A stretch of 64,000 nt of DNA from Gautieria morchelliformis (lineage: Eukaryota > Basidiomycota > Agaricomycetes > Gomphales > Gomphaceae): contig WHVA01000396.1 of assembly GCA_015179125.1 (NCBI GenBank), forward strand, positions 44,881-108,880. The letters run 5' to 3'. The notes under the pieces are model-generated. The model was not told the DNA's origin and did not search any database. It saw only the letters and a program-made list of their open reading frames with translations. This document shows, in pieces, positions 45,520 to 57,490 of this stretch. A program made the position numbers and the translations under genes. Position 1 is the first letter of the stretch; every line of letters begins with the position of its first letter.

Positions 45520-46800
45520 TCTAGCGGCGTCTGGGGAGGTCGTGTGGCTTGCTCACCCCCCAAAGGTCTAGGTAGCTATCTAGGGCTTCAAGGTCCTTGC
45601 AGGATGACATGGGTTCCCATGTCACGTCACCTAGGGTCCAACGGACCTGGAACGTTGAGTTTATCCATCAATGTGCAATAATCTCGTCGACGAGCCACTC
45701 CTCGTCATCATTTGCTCCAAAGTCATAAAATGACTTGGCCTCACAGCGAGGGAACAATTCGCTGTTGTTAGCCTCGTATTGCTGTACGAGGCTTGAATGG
45801 AAGACCAGTGAAATGCGACGGCTTTTCAGCTCGTTGGGAAGATCAAGGGTCACCGTCAAGGCGTCGTTGTGAGTCTCGACGACGTGGTACGGTCTGATGT
45901 ACCGCGGGACTAGTTTTCTGGCTCTTCCTTTCGGGAGAGTTAAGTTTTGTGTCAAAAGGTAGACGCGGTCGTTGGCCACATACCTGTCGCTCGCCATACG
46001 TTTCTTGTTTGCATGAAACGTTTGCGTCACTCGATGCTCTATGATTGCATTGTGTGCCGCCATCAGGTTCCATTTTTCCTGATGTGCGAACCGGGCTACC
46101 CCCTTGAACGGGGTGTCCATGGCTATGGGGAGGTCTATCCACGGCATATAGCCATGGTTCAGCTCGAAAGGTGCGAACCCTGTGGTCGCGCTGACGTTGC
46201 TGTTGAGGGCGACCTCAACCATTGGGCATTTCAATGCCCAATCCTTCTGATCGTCTCTGACGACTGCGCGCAATATCTGGCCGATCGAGCGGTTTGCCCG
46301 CTCGGTGGCTCCATCCGTTTGGGGATGGAAGGCAGTTGACATGAGGAGCTTAGTCCCCATGAGTCGCTGTAGTTCACGCCAGAAGATCAACGTGAACTTC
46401 GAGTCTCTGTCCAAGACGATGGAGTCAGGAACTCTGTGGAGTCGAACGACCTCCTTCAGAAACAGCCAGGCTACTCCCTTGGCTGACATGCTTGTCGTGG
46501 TTGGTATGAGGTGTACGAGCGACGTTAGTCGGTCGATGACTACCATCAGGTAGTCACAGTCGTTGGATTTGGGCAGGGGCCCCATGAAGTCGATGCCAAT
46601 CGACTGCCACGGCCTATCCGGAATGGGTAGGCTGTGTAGTAGGCCTTTGGGCCGTTGTGGCCCGGTTTTCGTCATCTGACACCTTGCGCACGATGTGCAG
46701 AACGCTTCTATGTCTGGGCTCATGCCCGGCCACCAATATGCTCTTCAAACGTAGTTCAAAGTCTTCAGATGGCCGTAGTGGCCGACTTGATCTCATGGTT
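45520..46800 (-). pseudogene. Element A integrase with chromodomain
   Basis: Linker LPRLHKEWMEQI...LPPLREINHEI is joined directly to the integrase zinc region HYGHLKTLNYV*RAYWWPGM and CTSCARC (TGA at about 46740), so the palm and RNase H are deleted. Core: SIGIDFMGPLP, VLDRDSKFT, AFHPQTDGATERANRS. The chromodomain begins EEWLVDEIIAH, has TGA at 45668-45670, and continues in frame with STFQVRWTLGDVTWEP. This makes it a chromovirus-type element. Confidence 0.85.
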
Positions 46801-47112
46801 GATCTCCCGTAGTGGCGGGAGTTCTAATGGAATTCCACTGACTAAGTCAGTGATTTGTTCCATCCATTCCTTGTGGAGGCGAGGAAGGTCATCATCCGTG
46901 AGGATGATGGTGGTGTTGGCTTAGAAGCCCATTAGGCGCTGTGGGCGTCTGTTAGGTCCCGCGGCACGTGGAACCGCTTTCCTCTTCCCCATCGCTTTCA
47001 CTGTTAGGTGAGAGCGCCTCTCCCTACGGTTGTAGGGTGAGTTCGAGGACGAGTCATCCCGCAACTCGTCCTCCTGGCTTCAATGACCAAGTTAGGCTTC
47101 GGTGCCTGGGTG

Positions 47113-47603
47113 ATGTAAGGGCAACCCTGGCTGGTTGTGGAGATCACACTACCACACAACTGACAAGGGGAAATCCAAAGTATGTATAAATGAATAGAGT
47201 ATCCAAGAGAGGGGATTCTCACCTGACAAGGGGAAATCCAAAGTGAAAAGTCTAAGGACCCCCAATGTCAGCGAGCCCGTATTATACTACGCTGTGCAGC
47301 CAGGGACAACACTTGGCACCCACCATCAACCCTGCATCCCCCTGACCTCCCTGACCCTTGATCGACCCTTGATGCCACCTATTATGCGAGTCACTTGATT
47401 TCTGACACTGTTCCGAGAGTGGAAGTTGGAAATTGGGGTGGAACTGGCAAAGCGAACAGAACTGGTGGAAGTTCTCCCAGAAGCGGAACCATTTCCGAAA
47501 GCGGAGGGGGAGATAGAATCGGAACCGGAAGCGGAGTCGGAAATGGAGTTGGAACTGGGTGTGGTGTTGGAACTGGAAATGGAAAACAGGGTGTCCCCTG
47601 ACA
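47113..47603 (-). repeat. 3' LTR of element B
   Basis: 491 bp, minus strand TGTCAGGGGACACC...GCCCTTACA, with a polypurine tract (AGAGGGGGGTGA) before it at 47604-47615. It is full of TTCCG / CGGAA words and contains two copies of GGATTTCCCCTTGTCA near its 3' end. Confidence 0.9.
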
Positions 47604-47639
47604 TCACCCCCCCTCTAGCGTGCTGCGTCCTCGAATCAC

Positions 47640-49031
47640 GGGACACGAGGGATTGAAATGCCAGTGAGCAGATTCGGCGAGGGGCACCAGGGTGTGTCCT
47701 ATAGAACTCGCAGAGTTTGTCCGGAGCAGAGACATCTTGCTCTGGGACCCACGAATTCTCCTCATACCCATACCCTTCCCATTTCACGAGGAATTGGAGT
47801 CGTCCTCGCACAAACCGGCTGTCCAGGATCCATTCCACCACATAGTGCTCTTCCCCATCTACAATTTCCGGTGGAGGTGGCGGGACCTGGAATTGGGACC
47901 TCAAGCATAGGGAGTAACTTCACCACGTTCAAGACGGGGTGGAGGCGGGACATGGACATTGGAAGTTGGAGGCGGTATGCATTCCGTCCAACCCTCCGCA
48001 TCACTGTGAAGGGCCCAAGGTAGCGGTGGGCAAGCTTCTGCGAAGGGTGTGTGGTGCGGATGTCACTTGCATCTAGATACACCTTGTCTCCAACTTGGTA
48101 CTCCGGGGCAGGAACCTGGCGTTGGTTGTAGTACCTTGCCATGTCATCCTTGGCCTTCGCAAGGGCCGACTTGGCTTCCGAAAGGGTGGAGTCCATGCGG
48201 TCTCGGAACTCATTGACCGTCTTGAGTCGGGACTCTGCCTGGCGCGGCTCAAAGCCCATCCGTGGGTGTCGTCTGGAGTCAAGCATGAAGGGAGTCTGTT
48301 GTGTGGCGGAATGTACGTGGTTGTTGTATTGGAATTCCGCCAGTGGAAGTAACTCATCCCAGTCATCCTGCCTCTCATTGACAAAGAGGCGGAGATATTG
48401 CTCCAACTCCTGATTGACCCGTTCTGTCTGTCCGTCACCCTGTGGATGGTATGCTGTGGTGGTAGCCAGCTTTATGCCAAGCAGGCGGTAGAGCTCCCGA
48501 GTCAGTTCTGCGATGAACTGCGGACCTCGGTCGGAAACGACTTGCTTCGGGAGCCCATGCAACTTCCAGACATGTGCAAGGAACAGGCGGGCCGCTCCGA
48601 GGGCTGTGATCGTCGTGTGCGTCAGAATGAAGTGGGACACCTTGCTTACCGAGTCCACGACGTTCATGATCGCGTCGTAGCCATGAGACTCTGGGAGTTC
48701 AACGATGAAGTCGACACTGATGGTGTCCCAGCGGGATTCTGGAATCGGGAGCGGAACAAGTTCTCCGATGGGCGGATGTCGTTGCGCTTTGGTTCAGAGA
48801 CAAAGGTCACACGTCTTCACGTACTGTCCAATGTAGCAGGACATCTGAGGCCACCAGTAATTCCGAGCCACTAACTCCAGCATCTTCCACCTGCCAGCAT
48901 GCCCAGCGACCCATGTGTCATGGTGCTGGGACACAATGCAGCAGTGGAGGTCCGCCCCACCTGGAACATAGACCTTGCCTCTGAAGTGGAGCAGTCCATC
49001 ACGTTCCGACCATTCCGCTGCCCGTACAAAC
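47640..49031 (-). pseudogene. Element B integrase with chromodomain
   Basis: Resumes after the solo LTR with AAEWSERDGLLHFRGK, zinc region HHDTWVAGHAGRW...CDLC. TGA at about 48795 (CL*TKAQ; CGA in C). Core: DTISVDFIVELP, QVVSDRGPQFIAEL, AYHPQGDGQTERVNQE. Then GPFTVMRRVGRNAYRLQLP and, after a frameshift near 47900, the chromodomain HYVVEWILDSRFVRGRLQFL with VKWEGYGYEENSWVPE. This marks a chromovirus. Confidence 0.88.
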
Positions 49032-49521
49032 TGTTGGGTGCATTTATGCTCCTGCACCAAAATCAAGCATAATATGTTCAATTTATTGTGTGGTGTTTCA
49101 ATCTCTTCTCACATTGTTCTTGTACCATGCATTCACTTCTCTGGTTATTTTCGAAATTTTCCAGCCACCCCCTATCTCTCCATTTCATTCTGTTATTTCT
49201 ATTTTCACAGGCGGCTGCACCCAGCGGAGTTTGAAATGACTTCGACGCGCGAGCCCTTGGGCGCTAAAGGGACGGGTGCACGTATATGCTCTCTGAGACA
49301 GAATAATACTCCTCTCCCAGTGACAATAAATTCACTGAGAGAGGCAAGTAGTATCTTTCATATTTACATAGCATGTTGACTGAAAATCATGTAGTGTATT
49401 TGATTCTAGGTATTGTATTAATATAACACAGTGACAATAAATTCACTGAGAGAGTGTATTTGATTCTAGCTTTCTAAGAACTCTACCGAACCTTCCCTGC
49501 CATAACCCTAAGTTGCTAACA
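49032..49521 (+). mobile_element. Solo copia-3 LTR in element B
   Basis: 490 bp starting TGTTGGGTGCATTTATG and ending TTGCTAACA, flanked by CAAAC and CAGAC (target duplication with one change; element C reads CAGAC). The same LTR family, in opposite orientation, is at 58288-58626. Confidence 0.85.
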
Positions 49522-52060
49522 CAGACCGTGAGTGCCCTTTCCGAAGTTCCTCCACCGCCTTCACCACCGACTCCTCCTTCTCTCCATTCCGGTACTGCCT
49601 CCGGATGTCCCGGAGCATTTCCACTTCTGCCCCAACTGCAGTCACTCCCTCTAGGGCACGGATTGCAAAGAGACTTGGGTGGAGTAGTGTCATATCCGAG
49701 TTGTCTCCACTTCCGCTTCCATGATCCGCACGGCGGGATAGGGCATCGGGCTTGCCCATGGTGCGGCCGGGGCGGTGGTGGAGCATGAAGTCGAACCGGG
49801 ACAGGTGTAGGGACCACCGTGCTTGTCGTCGGTTCAACTTCTTAGATGTGCGGAAATACTCGAGGTTCTTGTGGTCTGTCCAGATCTCAAATGGGCATAG
49901 AGCACCCTCGAGGAAGTGTCGCCACTCCTCCAGCGCTCGGATGATTGCCAGCATCTCCTTGTCATGGATCTCATAGTTCCGCTCGACCAGACTAAGGCTT
50001 TTAGAGAAGAAGGCAATCGGATGCCATCCCCCATCATCTTCTGATGACTGTTGTGACAAGACCGCTCCGGTAGCTGTGCCAGAAGAATCCACCTTGACTC
50101 GATAAGGGCGAGAGTCGTCGGGAAAGATCAGGACCAGGGCAGAAGTGATCAGCTCTTTGAGTTTGTCAAAGGAGGCCTGTTCCGGCTCTCCCCACTGCCA
50201 TCCAACCTCCTTTTTGGTGAGGTCGAAGAGGGCACAAGCGTGGCAGGAGAAGTCCTTGATGAACCGCCGGTAGAAATTGACAAACCCAATGAAGGACTGG
50301 ACCTCTTTCTTGTTCCGCGGCACAGGCCAATCCGATACACCGGAAACTTTGACTGGGTCCATTTCCACCTTTCCTTCCGACACAATCACCCCAAGATACT
50401 CTATCCGCGTCCACTCAAATTCGCACTTTTCCGGCTTGAGACAGAGGTTGTATTCCCAGAGCCGTTCCAGCACTCTCCGCACGACTTCCCGATGTTCCGA
50501 CATTGTTTTTGTGAAGATGAGGATGTCATCGAGGTAGACGCAGACAACCCCTTCCGCTATCATGTCACGGAAAATGTCATTCATCATCGTCTGGAATGTG
50601 GCAGGACTGTTGGTGAGGCCAAAGAACATGACCTGTGGCTCAAAGAGTCCTTGGTTGGTGTGGAATGTGGCATTCCACTCGTCTCCCTCCCAGATCCGAA
50701 CATTATTGAAGCCCCAACGGACATCCAGCTTAGTGAAGTACCTTGCCCCACGGAGTTGTGTGATTAGTTCGGAAATGAGTGGAATGGGGTACCGGTTCTT
50801 GATCGTGATCGCATTCAAGGCTCGGTAATCCTGCACAAGTCTGAGCGAGCTGTCGTTCTTCTTGATGAAGAACACCGGAGATGCCATGGGTGACCTGGAG
50901 GGGCAGATCCTCCATGTACGGAGGTTTTCCGCAAGGAATGCATCGAGCTCTACCTGCTCCTTGGATGCCAGCGGGTAGACTTTGCAGTTGGTGGGCTTTG
51001 ACCCAGGCTCCAACTCGATGGCATGGTCCCACAGCTTCTGTGGAGGCGGGGCATCAAACGACTCCTTGGCAAAGACGTCCTCAAACTCCCGCAGGTACTC
51101 TGGAATTTCCGCCTCCACTCTATCATGCTTCTTGGAGGCTTCAGCAAGGTGTTGCGAAATATTTCCGGTGGCGCGGATGTGTTCCGCTTCCAGTGGAAGG
51201 TTTACATACAGCAAGCGCTCCCCTTCCGCCAGAGTGTCTTCCGGGCCGAGTCAGATGATGTCGGAGTCGGAATCGGGATTGGAAGTGGGATCCGGTTCAA
51301 ATTCCACTTCCGAGTCTTCTTCTGCAAGCAGTGGATGGGGGCCAGAACCACATGTCTGTATGAGCCGTTCGGTCTTCTGCTGCTCCTGGCGCTCCTTCCG
51401 CACTTCTGACCGGCACATGTGACACTTGGCTGGGCATCGACTCAGCAGTACCTTCCGAGTCTGCCAATTGATCTCCGGGTTGTGCTCCTGAAGCCAGGTA
51501 AATCCGAGGATGATGTCTTGCTTCCCCAGGCTGGTGACTGCAAAGGAAGTGCGCTCTGAGTGTCCATCGTAGCGGAGAATTGTGTCTACTATCTCCGTGA
51601 TGGACCCTGCCTCATTGGGGCTTCCATCCACATTGAACACCGGGATTGCACGTTGCAACTTCCGCGTGGTCAGTCGGTTCCATTCCACATAGTCCTGGTC
51701 TATAAACTGACCAGTGGCCCCACAATCAACAAGGGCGGGTCCGGATTTGACTTCCACCGTATCTGTCATCTGGATCTCCACCTTAATGACTAGTGACTTG
51801 GGGCCAGGGGTGGCAGCAACAACATAGCCCTTCGGAAGGCGTCTCTCCCAAGGGTGGATGTGGGATGGATGGGGTGTCGGATTTGGTTTTTGTGTGACTT
51901 TATCCAGTGGGTCTGTACTAAGTGAGGGGTGTGGGGGCTTTTCATTCTCTACTTCAAGACAGGCAAACCGGTTATGTACAGGCAGCAGGGGCACATATCT
52001 CACCCACTGCGCGTACCACATCCGAAGCATCTTCCACTTCCGATGCGCCATGTTCCGCAT
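49522..52060 (-). pseudogene. Element B protease, reverse transcriptase and RNase H
   Basis: Protease motif VDCGATGQFIDQDY (about 51720), then ILGFTWLQEHNPEI. TGA at 51251-51253 (DII*LGPED; CGA in C). Reverse transcriptase: EFEDVFAKESFD, RLVQDYRALNAIT, FTKLDVRWGFNNVRI, VYLDDILIFT, IGFVNFYRRFIK. RNase H: YRVKVDSSGTATGAVL, ALEEWRHFLEG, TDHKNLEYF, ending PDALSRRADHG. Compared with C it has Trp or Cys in place of several Arg. Ends at the solo LTR. Confidence 0.9.
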
Positions 52061-53070
52061 TTTCGGAAATTCCTTCCGCAGTGGGCACTCTGCTTATGTC
52101 TGCGAGTGCGAGGAACTCTGGAAGGAGCTCGAGTTTCTCATCTGTGGTCATAAGCCGGATGTCAAAGGCTTGGGGGCACTCACGGGCATAGTGGCCTGGT
52201 TGTTGGCATCGGAAGCAGGTGATGGTTCTGTGGCCTTTTCCACGCATGCGGTCAACATCCATCGGGGCAGGGCCACCCTTTGAGGGAGGGGGGCTAGGGT
52301 TCCTAATAGGAGCAGGCAGAGCAAGCATCGGAAATATTTTCCATGTGGGAATGAATGCACTTCCGGGTTTTGGCACAGGTGGAGTAGGACGAGCGGAACT
52401 GCGTGTCATGTTCCGGTTTGTCTCCACGAAGGCTTCATTTGCTTCCCTGTTTCGGGACACCCTCAGCACAGCTTGGTACCACCCTTCCGGGTCATCAAAA
52501 TCCGGAGCTCCATCCCCAAGTAGCGCAACTTGGTTCTGGAGTGTCGGATTAAGCCCTTATCGGAATTTGATGACGATCGTCTTGTCGTCGTCATACTCCG
52601 TGAGGTTGATAAGCTCCTGGAAGCGGTCGATGTAGTCATCGACTGGATCCTTGGCCTGGTACCAGCTGGTCCCCTCAAGCTTCATAAGGGCTGTGAGCTG
52701 CTCATTCTTCAGGCAGAACTGGTCGGAAAATGTTTTCTCGAAGGCATCCCAGTCCTGGAAGTAGTTCCCCTTGCCCTTTGCTTTTGTCGGAGAAGATGCT
52801 GCATGTGTTGAAGAATGCGCGTCCCTTCTCCCAATCTCCGTCAAAGTCCACCAGAGTTGCGGGTTTGACCTTTGCCAACTTCGCGGACATCCTCTCTTCC
52901 GCTAGTTCCGCTTTTCCGAAATCCGGCTCATCCAGCATTGCATTTCCACCACTTTGTGGAATATCTAACTTAGCCAAAATCGTTTGTAAGGCTGTTTCAA
53001 TCGCGTTGGTCTTCATCCGGTTCCGTATCAATTCCTCCTCCATATTCTGAAGACGATCATCCGGATCCAT
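51972..53070 (-). pseudogene. Element B gag
   Basis: Starts MDPDDRLQNMEEEL at 53070 like element C. A deletion after FFNTCSI removes the segment corresponding to IVGDLFPNDQ...RFANK in C and shifts the frame. It continues with KGNYFQDWDAFEKTFSDQF and a zinc knuckle CFRCQQPGHYAREC near 52190. Nonfunctional. Confidence 0.88.
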
Positions 53071-53240
53071 GTCAGAAGGGGAAATACGGGACGGGATTTC
53101 TGGGGTTGGGAGCTCAACGTAAGAAGAGGGGCTGTCGTATACCGTGTGCGTGGAAGAGGTTGCGATCTCGGAGTCGCTGTCTCCGATTCCGAATGCACCT
53201 ATGGCGAATGCAACACGCAGTACGACCGCCGGTCCTCTAG

Positions 53241-53613
53241 GGGAAATCCAAAGAGAAAAGTCTAAGGACCCCCAATGTCAGCGAGCCCGTATTATACTAC
53301 GCTGCGCAGCCAGGGACAACACTTGGCACCCGCCATCAACCCTGCATCCCCCTGACCTCCCTGACCCTTGATCGACCCTTGATGCCACCTATTATGTGAG
53401 TCACTTGATTTCTGACACTGTTCCAAGAGTGGAAGTTGGAAATTGGGGTGGAACTGGCAAAGCGAACAGAACTGGTGGAAGTTCTCCCAGAAGCGGAATC
53501 ATTTCCGAAAGCGGAGGCGGAGATGGAATCGGAACCGGAACCGGAGTCAGAAATGGAGTTGGAACTGGGTGTGGTGTTGGAATTGGAAATGGAAAACAGG
53601 GTGTCCCCTGACA
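53241..53613 (-). repeat. 5' LTR of element B, 3' end deleted
   Basis: Homologous to the 3' LTR but joined after GGATTTCCCC directly to TAGAGGACCGG of the leader. In element C these two points are about 150 bp apart, each ending in CCCC, so a short-homology deletion removed the LTR end and primer-binding site. Confidence 0.85.
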
Positions 53614-53618
53614 GGTGA

Positions 53619-55330
53619 TCCTGCTCACCCGTGGCCCCTTGTCCTCGTTCGTCGATCCATCGTCGTCGAACAAGACCTTGCCCATGGGGATCACTTTGTT
53701 CCCCTTGCGGATCGTCCCTGGGCTCGAGAAGTCCAGGGTTATGCCAAATCTCCTTAGGAATGGTGTCCCTAAGATAGCGTCATAATATTCGATGTTCGCT
53801 ACGTCTAAATATTTGTCGTATGTCTCACGACCAAGTTTGATGGTCGTGTTCATTCCATAGTTGATCGTGGAACGGCTGCCTATGCAGGCTAGCTGGAGCA
53901 TGATTGGCTGCTCCAGGGAGAATGTCTTGATCCCTGTAGCTCGTGTGAATTCGGGGGATAGCAGTACCCCTTCGCTGCCGCTATCTAGCAGGCAGTGGGC
54001 TTTTATGCCATTTATTTCCCAGTACCCCGATAGGGTATGGTTCTCACTGCGCGGGCACGTTGGCCGCGTCCTGTGTTTGCTTCGGTGGTGATACACCGGC
54101 TCGGCCGCCTTGTCTGGTGTGACCGACGTGCGTGCCGCCATGACTTTCGTGGCGGTTTCGTCCTCCGGCGCGAATCTGATCGCGCTGGACCTGTAGGTGG
54201 TGTCTTCCACCTCCTCGTCCCATTCATAGTATTGGGACAGCTCGGGGTCCCACTCTTCAGCAGGCACGTCTCCGTTGTCCAGAGTGTCGTTGGGTTGGGG
54301 ATCACCCTCCCCCTCTTCATCAATTTGATGGAGAGAATTTTGACCAAGATCCGTCTCCAGATCTTCGGTCTCCTCTTTGTGCCTCGCGGCCGCTGTCCTG
54401 ATACTGGACTTAAGCTGGGGGCATTCTGCCCTCCTGTGGCCAGGTTGGCCGCATTCAAAGCACGTGGTGCTGCTTTGGCTGCCGCTGGGCCGATCGTTAG
54501 GCCGGCCCAATGCTTTCGTTGGTGGGGCAGGTCGTGTGGACGACCCTGACACTTGTGGCTGTTTAGCTTCAGGCGGGCGTGGGGGCGGTAGCCGTTGTCC
54601 TGTTCCACTTCTTGAGAACAGGCTGGGCCTGGTCAGGCCTGTTTGTGTCAACGGCTTGCTCCCTGTGAGCCGGGCAGCGCTTGCCATTGCTGCTGCGCTT
54701 TCTGCACGGCGCATCCCCATGTTGTATCAGGATGCTTCCTCGATCATCCGGGCCATCTCGAAGAGTTGCTCTATTGAGCTGCTCTCGACATTATAGCCCT
54801 TTTTGAGGACTTCATTGCGCAGCGCCGACACGAACCGTCTCCAGAACGTGTAATCGTCTGGCGGCTGTATCATACATGCCGCATATTTCGTGAGCTCGTT
54901 CAGCATTTCCTGAACGGTTTTCATGCCCTGCATGACCACGTCAAATTTATTCGATGCGTGATGGTACGTCAGTGTGTGCAGGAACCTTTTTTGAAGGCCT
55001 TGCATCACAGTTTCCAGCGTCCAGCTGCGGACCTGGTCATCGAAGTGTTCTATGTTTCGAAGGAACCACTCCTGGGCTTCGCCGGTGAGGCGAGTGCCCA
55101 TGTAGCCAACCTGCATGTCTATGCTGGTTGGCCCTAGGAGGCAATTCATTTTCAGCCATCATAGGATGGCTGCCACGAAGATTTCAAACTCTTCGAGGTC
55201 AGATCCCCTGGCATATGGCTCAGGGTGAGCCAATTTCACGCCGGCTTTCGCTAGCACAGACTTCTCCGGATCTGTGTCCACGGCGTCTGCTAACGCCACG
55301 CGGATCATCCATGTGATCCTGTCGTACGGT
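53619..55330 (-). pseudogene. Element A gag and protease
   Basis: Gag domain: GEAQEWFLRNIEHFDDQV, LQKRFLHTLTYHHASNKFD. Zinc knuckle: CFECGQPGHRRAEC. Protease: AHCLLDSGSEGVLLSPEF, then AILGTPFLRRFGITLDF. TGA codons at about 55151 (AIL*WLK) and 54727 (EEAS*YNMG) break an otherwise single frame. The frame runs into the LTR of element B at 53613, so any protein-like sequence beyond RVSRIT belongs to B. Confidence 0.85.
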
Positions 55331-56699
55331 GTAAGAGAGCTACGCTCTCTAGTTGGAGATTATATGTTTTCCTTGTCTTCTAGTATGATGTCACCTTGTG
55401 CCACTCCCATTGTTCTCGAGTATGTAATGAGTCCACTTAGATTAGTAATAGAGACTCCTCTTTCCCGCTCACTACCGGCTGCATTAGTAGTTCTGCGCAG
55501 TTTGCCATCTCAGCGAGGCTTCCCTCTCTACATCTGGCTGCCCCATTTGCAAGAACTCTTGACCTCTCCATGTCACACCCAGCCTCGGCTTCTGTCTGTC
55601 AACGGCAGGAGACCATCCATTACACCTTCCCTCGCTCTGTCACATTCGAACTGTCAGTCGCAAGAAACACGTCGGTCGCAAGAAACAAGTTATACTTAGT
55701 CGGTCGAATTGAAATGAACCACAGCGAGTCAGTCGAAACGCAGGGCAACCCGGCGGCAATGCATGGCACAGTCACAAGTGTCTTTGAACGTATCCTGTCG
55801 ACATCCATCGCACCCACAGACGATCTTCTCCAAACCCCCATTACTCTCTCCTTGAAGGAGTTACTTGCTATCTCTCCAGCCATCTCTGATTGCTTCCTTC
55901 GCTCATTCCAAGGTGACAAGGGTCCCGAATCTATAGTCCGCTCTCCCCCAACACCTTGCCCTGCATTACCTGTCATTTCTCAACCACCATCCAATTCAGT
56001 TCCGTCCTTATCAGTCCTATCTCATCGAGATATTCCGTATGTGCCCTGTCTTACAGTCATCCGAGCCCTGGGGAACAATCAGAGTGGTGCGATGAGCCAA
56101 CACACTTGTGCTACATGCTCTCGTGCCTTTTCAACCACCCGCTGACTTAAGCGACACACCAGGGTGCACAGAGTCGTCAGAAAGGACCCACAGCTACGTT
56201 CCTCGCAGTCTTATGGTGTCGCCCAAACCTCCTCATGCGCCGCCAGCTCGGCTCCCTCCCATGCACGCGTTGCACCATGCGCGGATGTGTCCCACACGTT
56301 CCCACCTACAGTGCCATGCACGGCTACGACCAGAAGGACCGTGGGCATTGGCGCTGCCCACGGCAACAGCGCAACCCTCAAGACCATCGTCCAGACATGT
56401 GATGTGGCGAGGCAGCCACGAACCGACACGCACCTCCATGCCTGGGTGCGTTTTCCCCTTTATCCTACGCCTCCACTCCCTTCCTCGCGCGCTCAGTACA
56501 TGCCGATGCATTTTTCACGACGTCACAGGCTGCCTAGCCATTGGGTTCCTTCCTCACCTCCACTCTCTCCCTCACCCACACCGTCCAAACAGAATGCTCC
56601 TACGCAAACTCCCCTCGCAGCCACAACCTGCGTACCAACGCACAATGTCACGCAGCGACACCGCAGGACAGAGATGCAGCAGATGGCGAGGAGTTCTTT
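55331..56699. other. Mixed region with a Ty3 fragment
   Basis: Apart from the Ty3-like fragment at 55713-56145, I see only low-complexity Pro/His/Ser frames between 56100 and 56790 that look like chance ORFs in C-rich DNA. Confidence 0.4.
55713..56145 (+). pseudogene. Ty3/gypsy gag-protease spacer fragment
   Basis: From ATG 55713 the frame reads TSVFERILSTSIAP and PITLSLKELLAISPAISDCF. This is similar to the segment before the protease of agaricomycete Ty3 elements, in which a helix with a LLAISP-like core is usual. Opposite strand to element A. No protease motif follows, so it is a fragment. The assignment is from pattern memory. Confidence 0.4.
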
Positions 56700-57490
56700 T
56701 GCCGGCGAAGGTGCTCCTTCGGAGCCCTTCGCCGTCGGCACAGAAAATAGTTTGAAGGCTAAGGTAACGAAGATGAAGCATGAGAACTGACCAGTGATGC
56801 CTAAGTCCTCTTCTGGTCGAAGATAGAAATCTCCAGGAGAAGGCTCAAGACAATGATCACAGCGAGGTCAAGTTTGCACAAGATGGACGACGTATGATAA
56901 TTGAACTGGAGAATATACATGCGAATGTAAACTACTTATATCGAATGCTCGTAAAGCATCAGCGAATGGGAAAGAGGCCGTCGTGAGTCAGGGTTGGATA
57001 GGGGTGCGCAGTCATGATACTAGGTAGATGGAATAAACATACAATAGAGTGAGGGGAGAATGCGAACATGAAACAACAGAGAATAAAGGGAGCGAAGGCA
57101 CTTATGGACAAAACCATGTCTTGGGACCCGCATACATGCTACCCTGCACGGGCTCTTCGTTTACTGGGTTGATCCCGCACGGCCTATGGAAGAGACGTCC
57201 TGTGATCACACTTTGGCCATACGAACACCCAATGGGGTTGGATTAAGAAGATGATGGGGTTAATGATGAACCATCATTCCGGGTGAATGGTATCGATCAT
57301 ATTCGATGGCATGCCTGCTGACGAAATGCGCGAGCAGCGAATAGCGGTTCAGAGAATGGAGCGAACAGCGGATAGAGTGGGCGTAGAGGGGAAGTGGTCG
57401 GTAGGTGCGGCGAACTCTGGCGAAGATGCTAGGGAGTGACGAGGGGGAACATAGAGGTAGCGTGGTAGGAGAACTAAACCGGTCCTGACA
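56700..57490 (-). repeat. 791-bp LTR, second copy
   Basis: Near-identical to 21432-22219. On the minus strand it runs TGTCAGGACCGG...CCTTCGCCGGCA and is preceded by the polypurine tract AGGAGGGGGG (57491-57503), so it is the 3' LTR of a minus-strand Ty3-like element. About 200 bp of internal sequence (57491-57700) remain. Confidence 0.75.

Larger units (their letters stand above)
47113..53613 (-). mobile_element. Ty3/gypsy chromovirus B inserted in element A
   Basis: Target duplication GGTGA at 47108-47112 and 53614-53618. 3' LTR 47113-47603, 5'-LTR remnant 53241-53613. Gag, protease, reverse transcriptase, RNase H, integrase and chromodomain in order, very close to element C. It has lost part of its 5' LTR and primer site, carries many CpG-type changes and holds a copia-3 solo LTR at 49032-49521. 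Confidence 0.93.
43382..55330 (-). mobile_element. Ty3/gypsy element A, minus strand, interrupted and deleted
   Basis: In transcription order: gag (55330-about 54100), protease (about 53900-53620), element B (47113-53613, flanked by GGTGA), a linker, integrase and chromodomain (46800-45520), an extra ORF (45338-43416), a polypurine tract (43383-43394) and LTR start at 43382. Reverse transcriptase and RNase H are gone. No 5' LTR was found above 55330. Confidence 0.8.

Noticed and set aside
53401-53613. Apparent C-terminal extension of the element A protease frame
   Set aside because: This part is the LTR of element B read in a chance open frame. The GGTGA duplication marks the boundary.
43416-55330. 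TGA codons as programmed readthrough or recoding
   Set aside because: Element C has CGA at the two matching sites in B, and other damage is present, so mutation explains them better.
56108-56790. Two overlapping 200-codon plus-strand ORFs
   Set aside because: Pro/His/Ser-rich products typical of C-rich noncoding DNA; one runs into the LTR at 56700.
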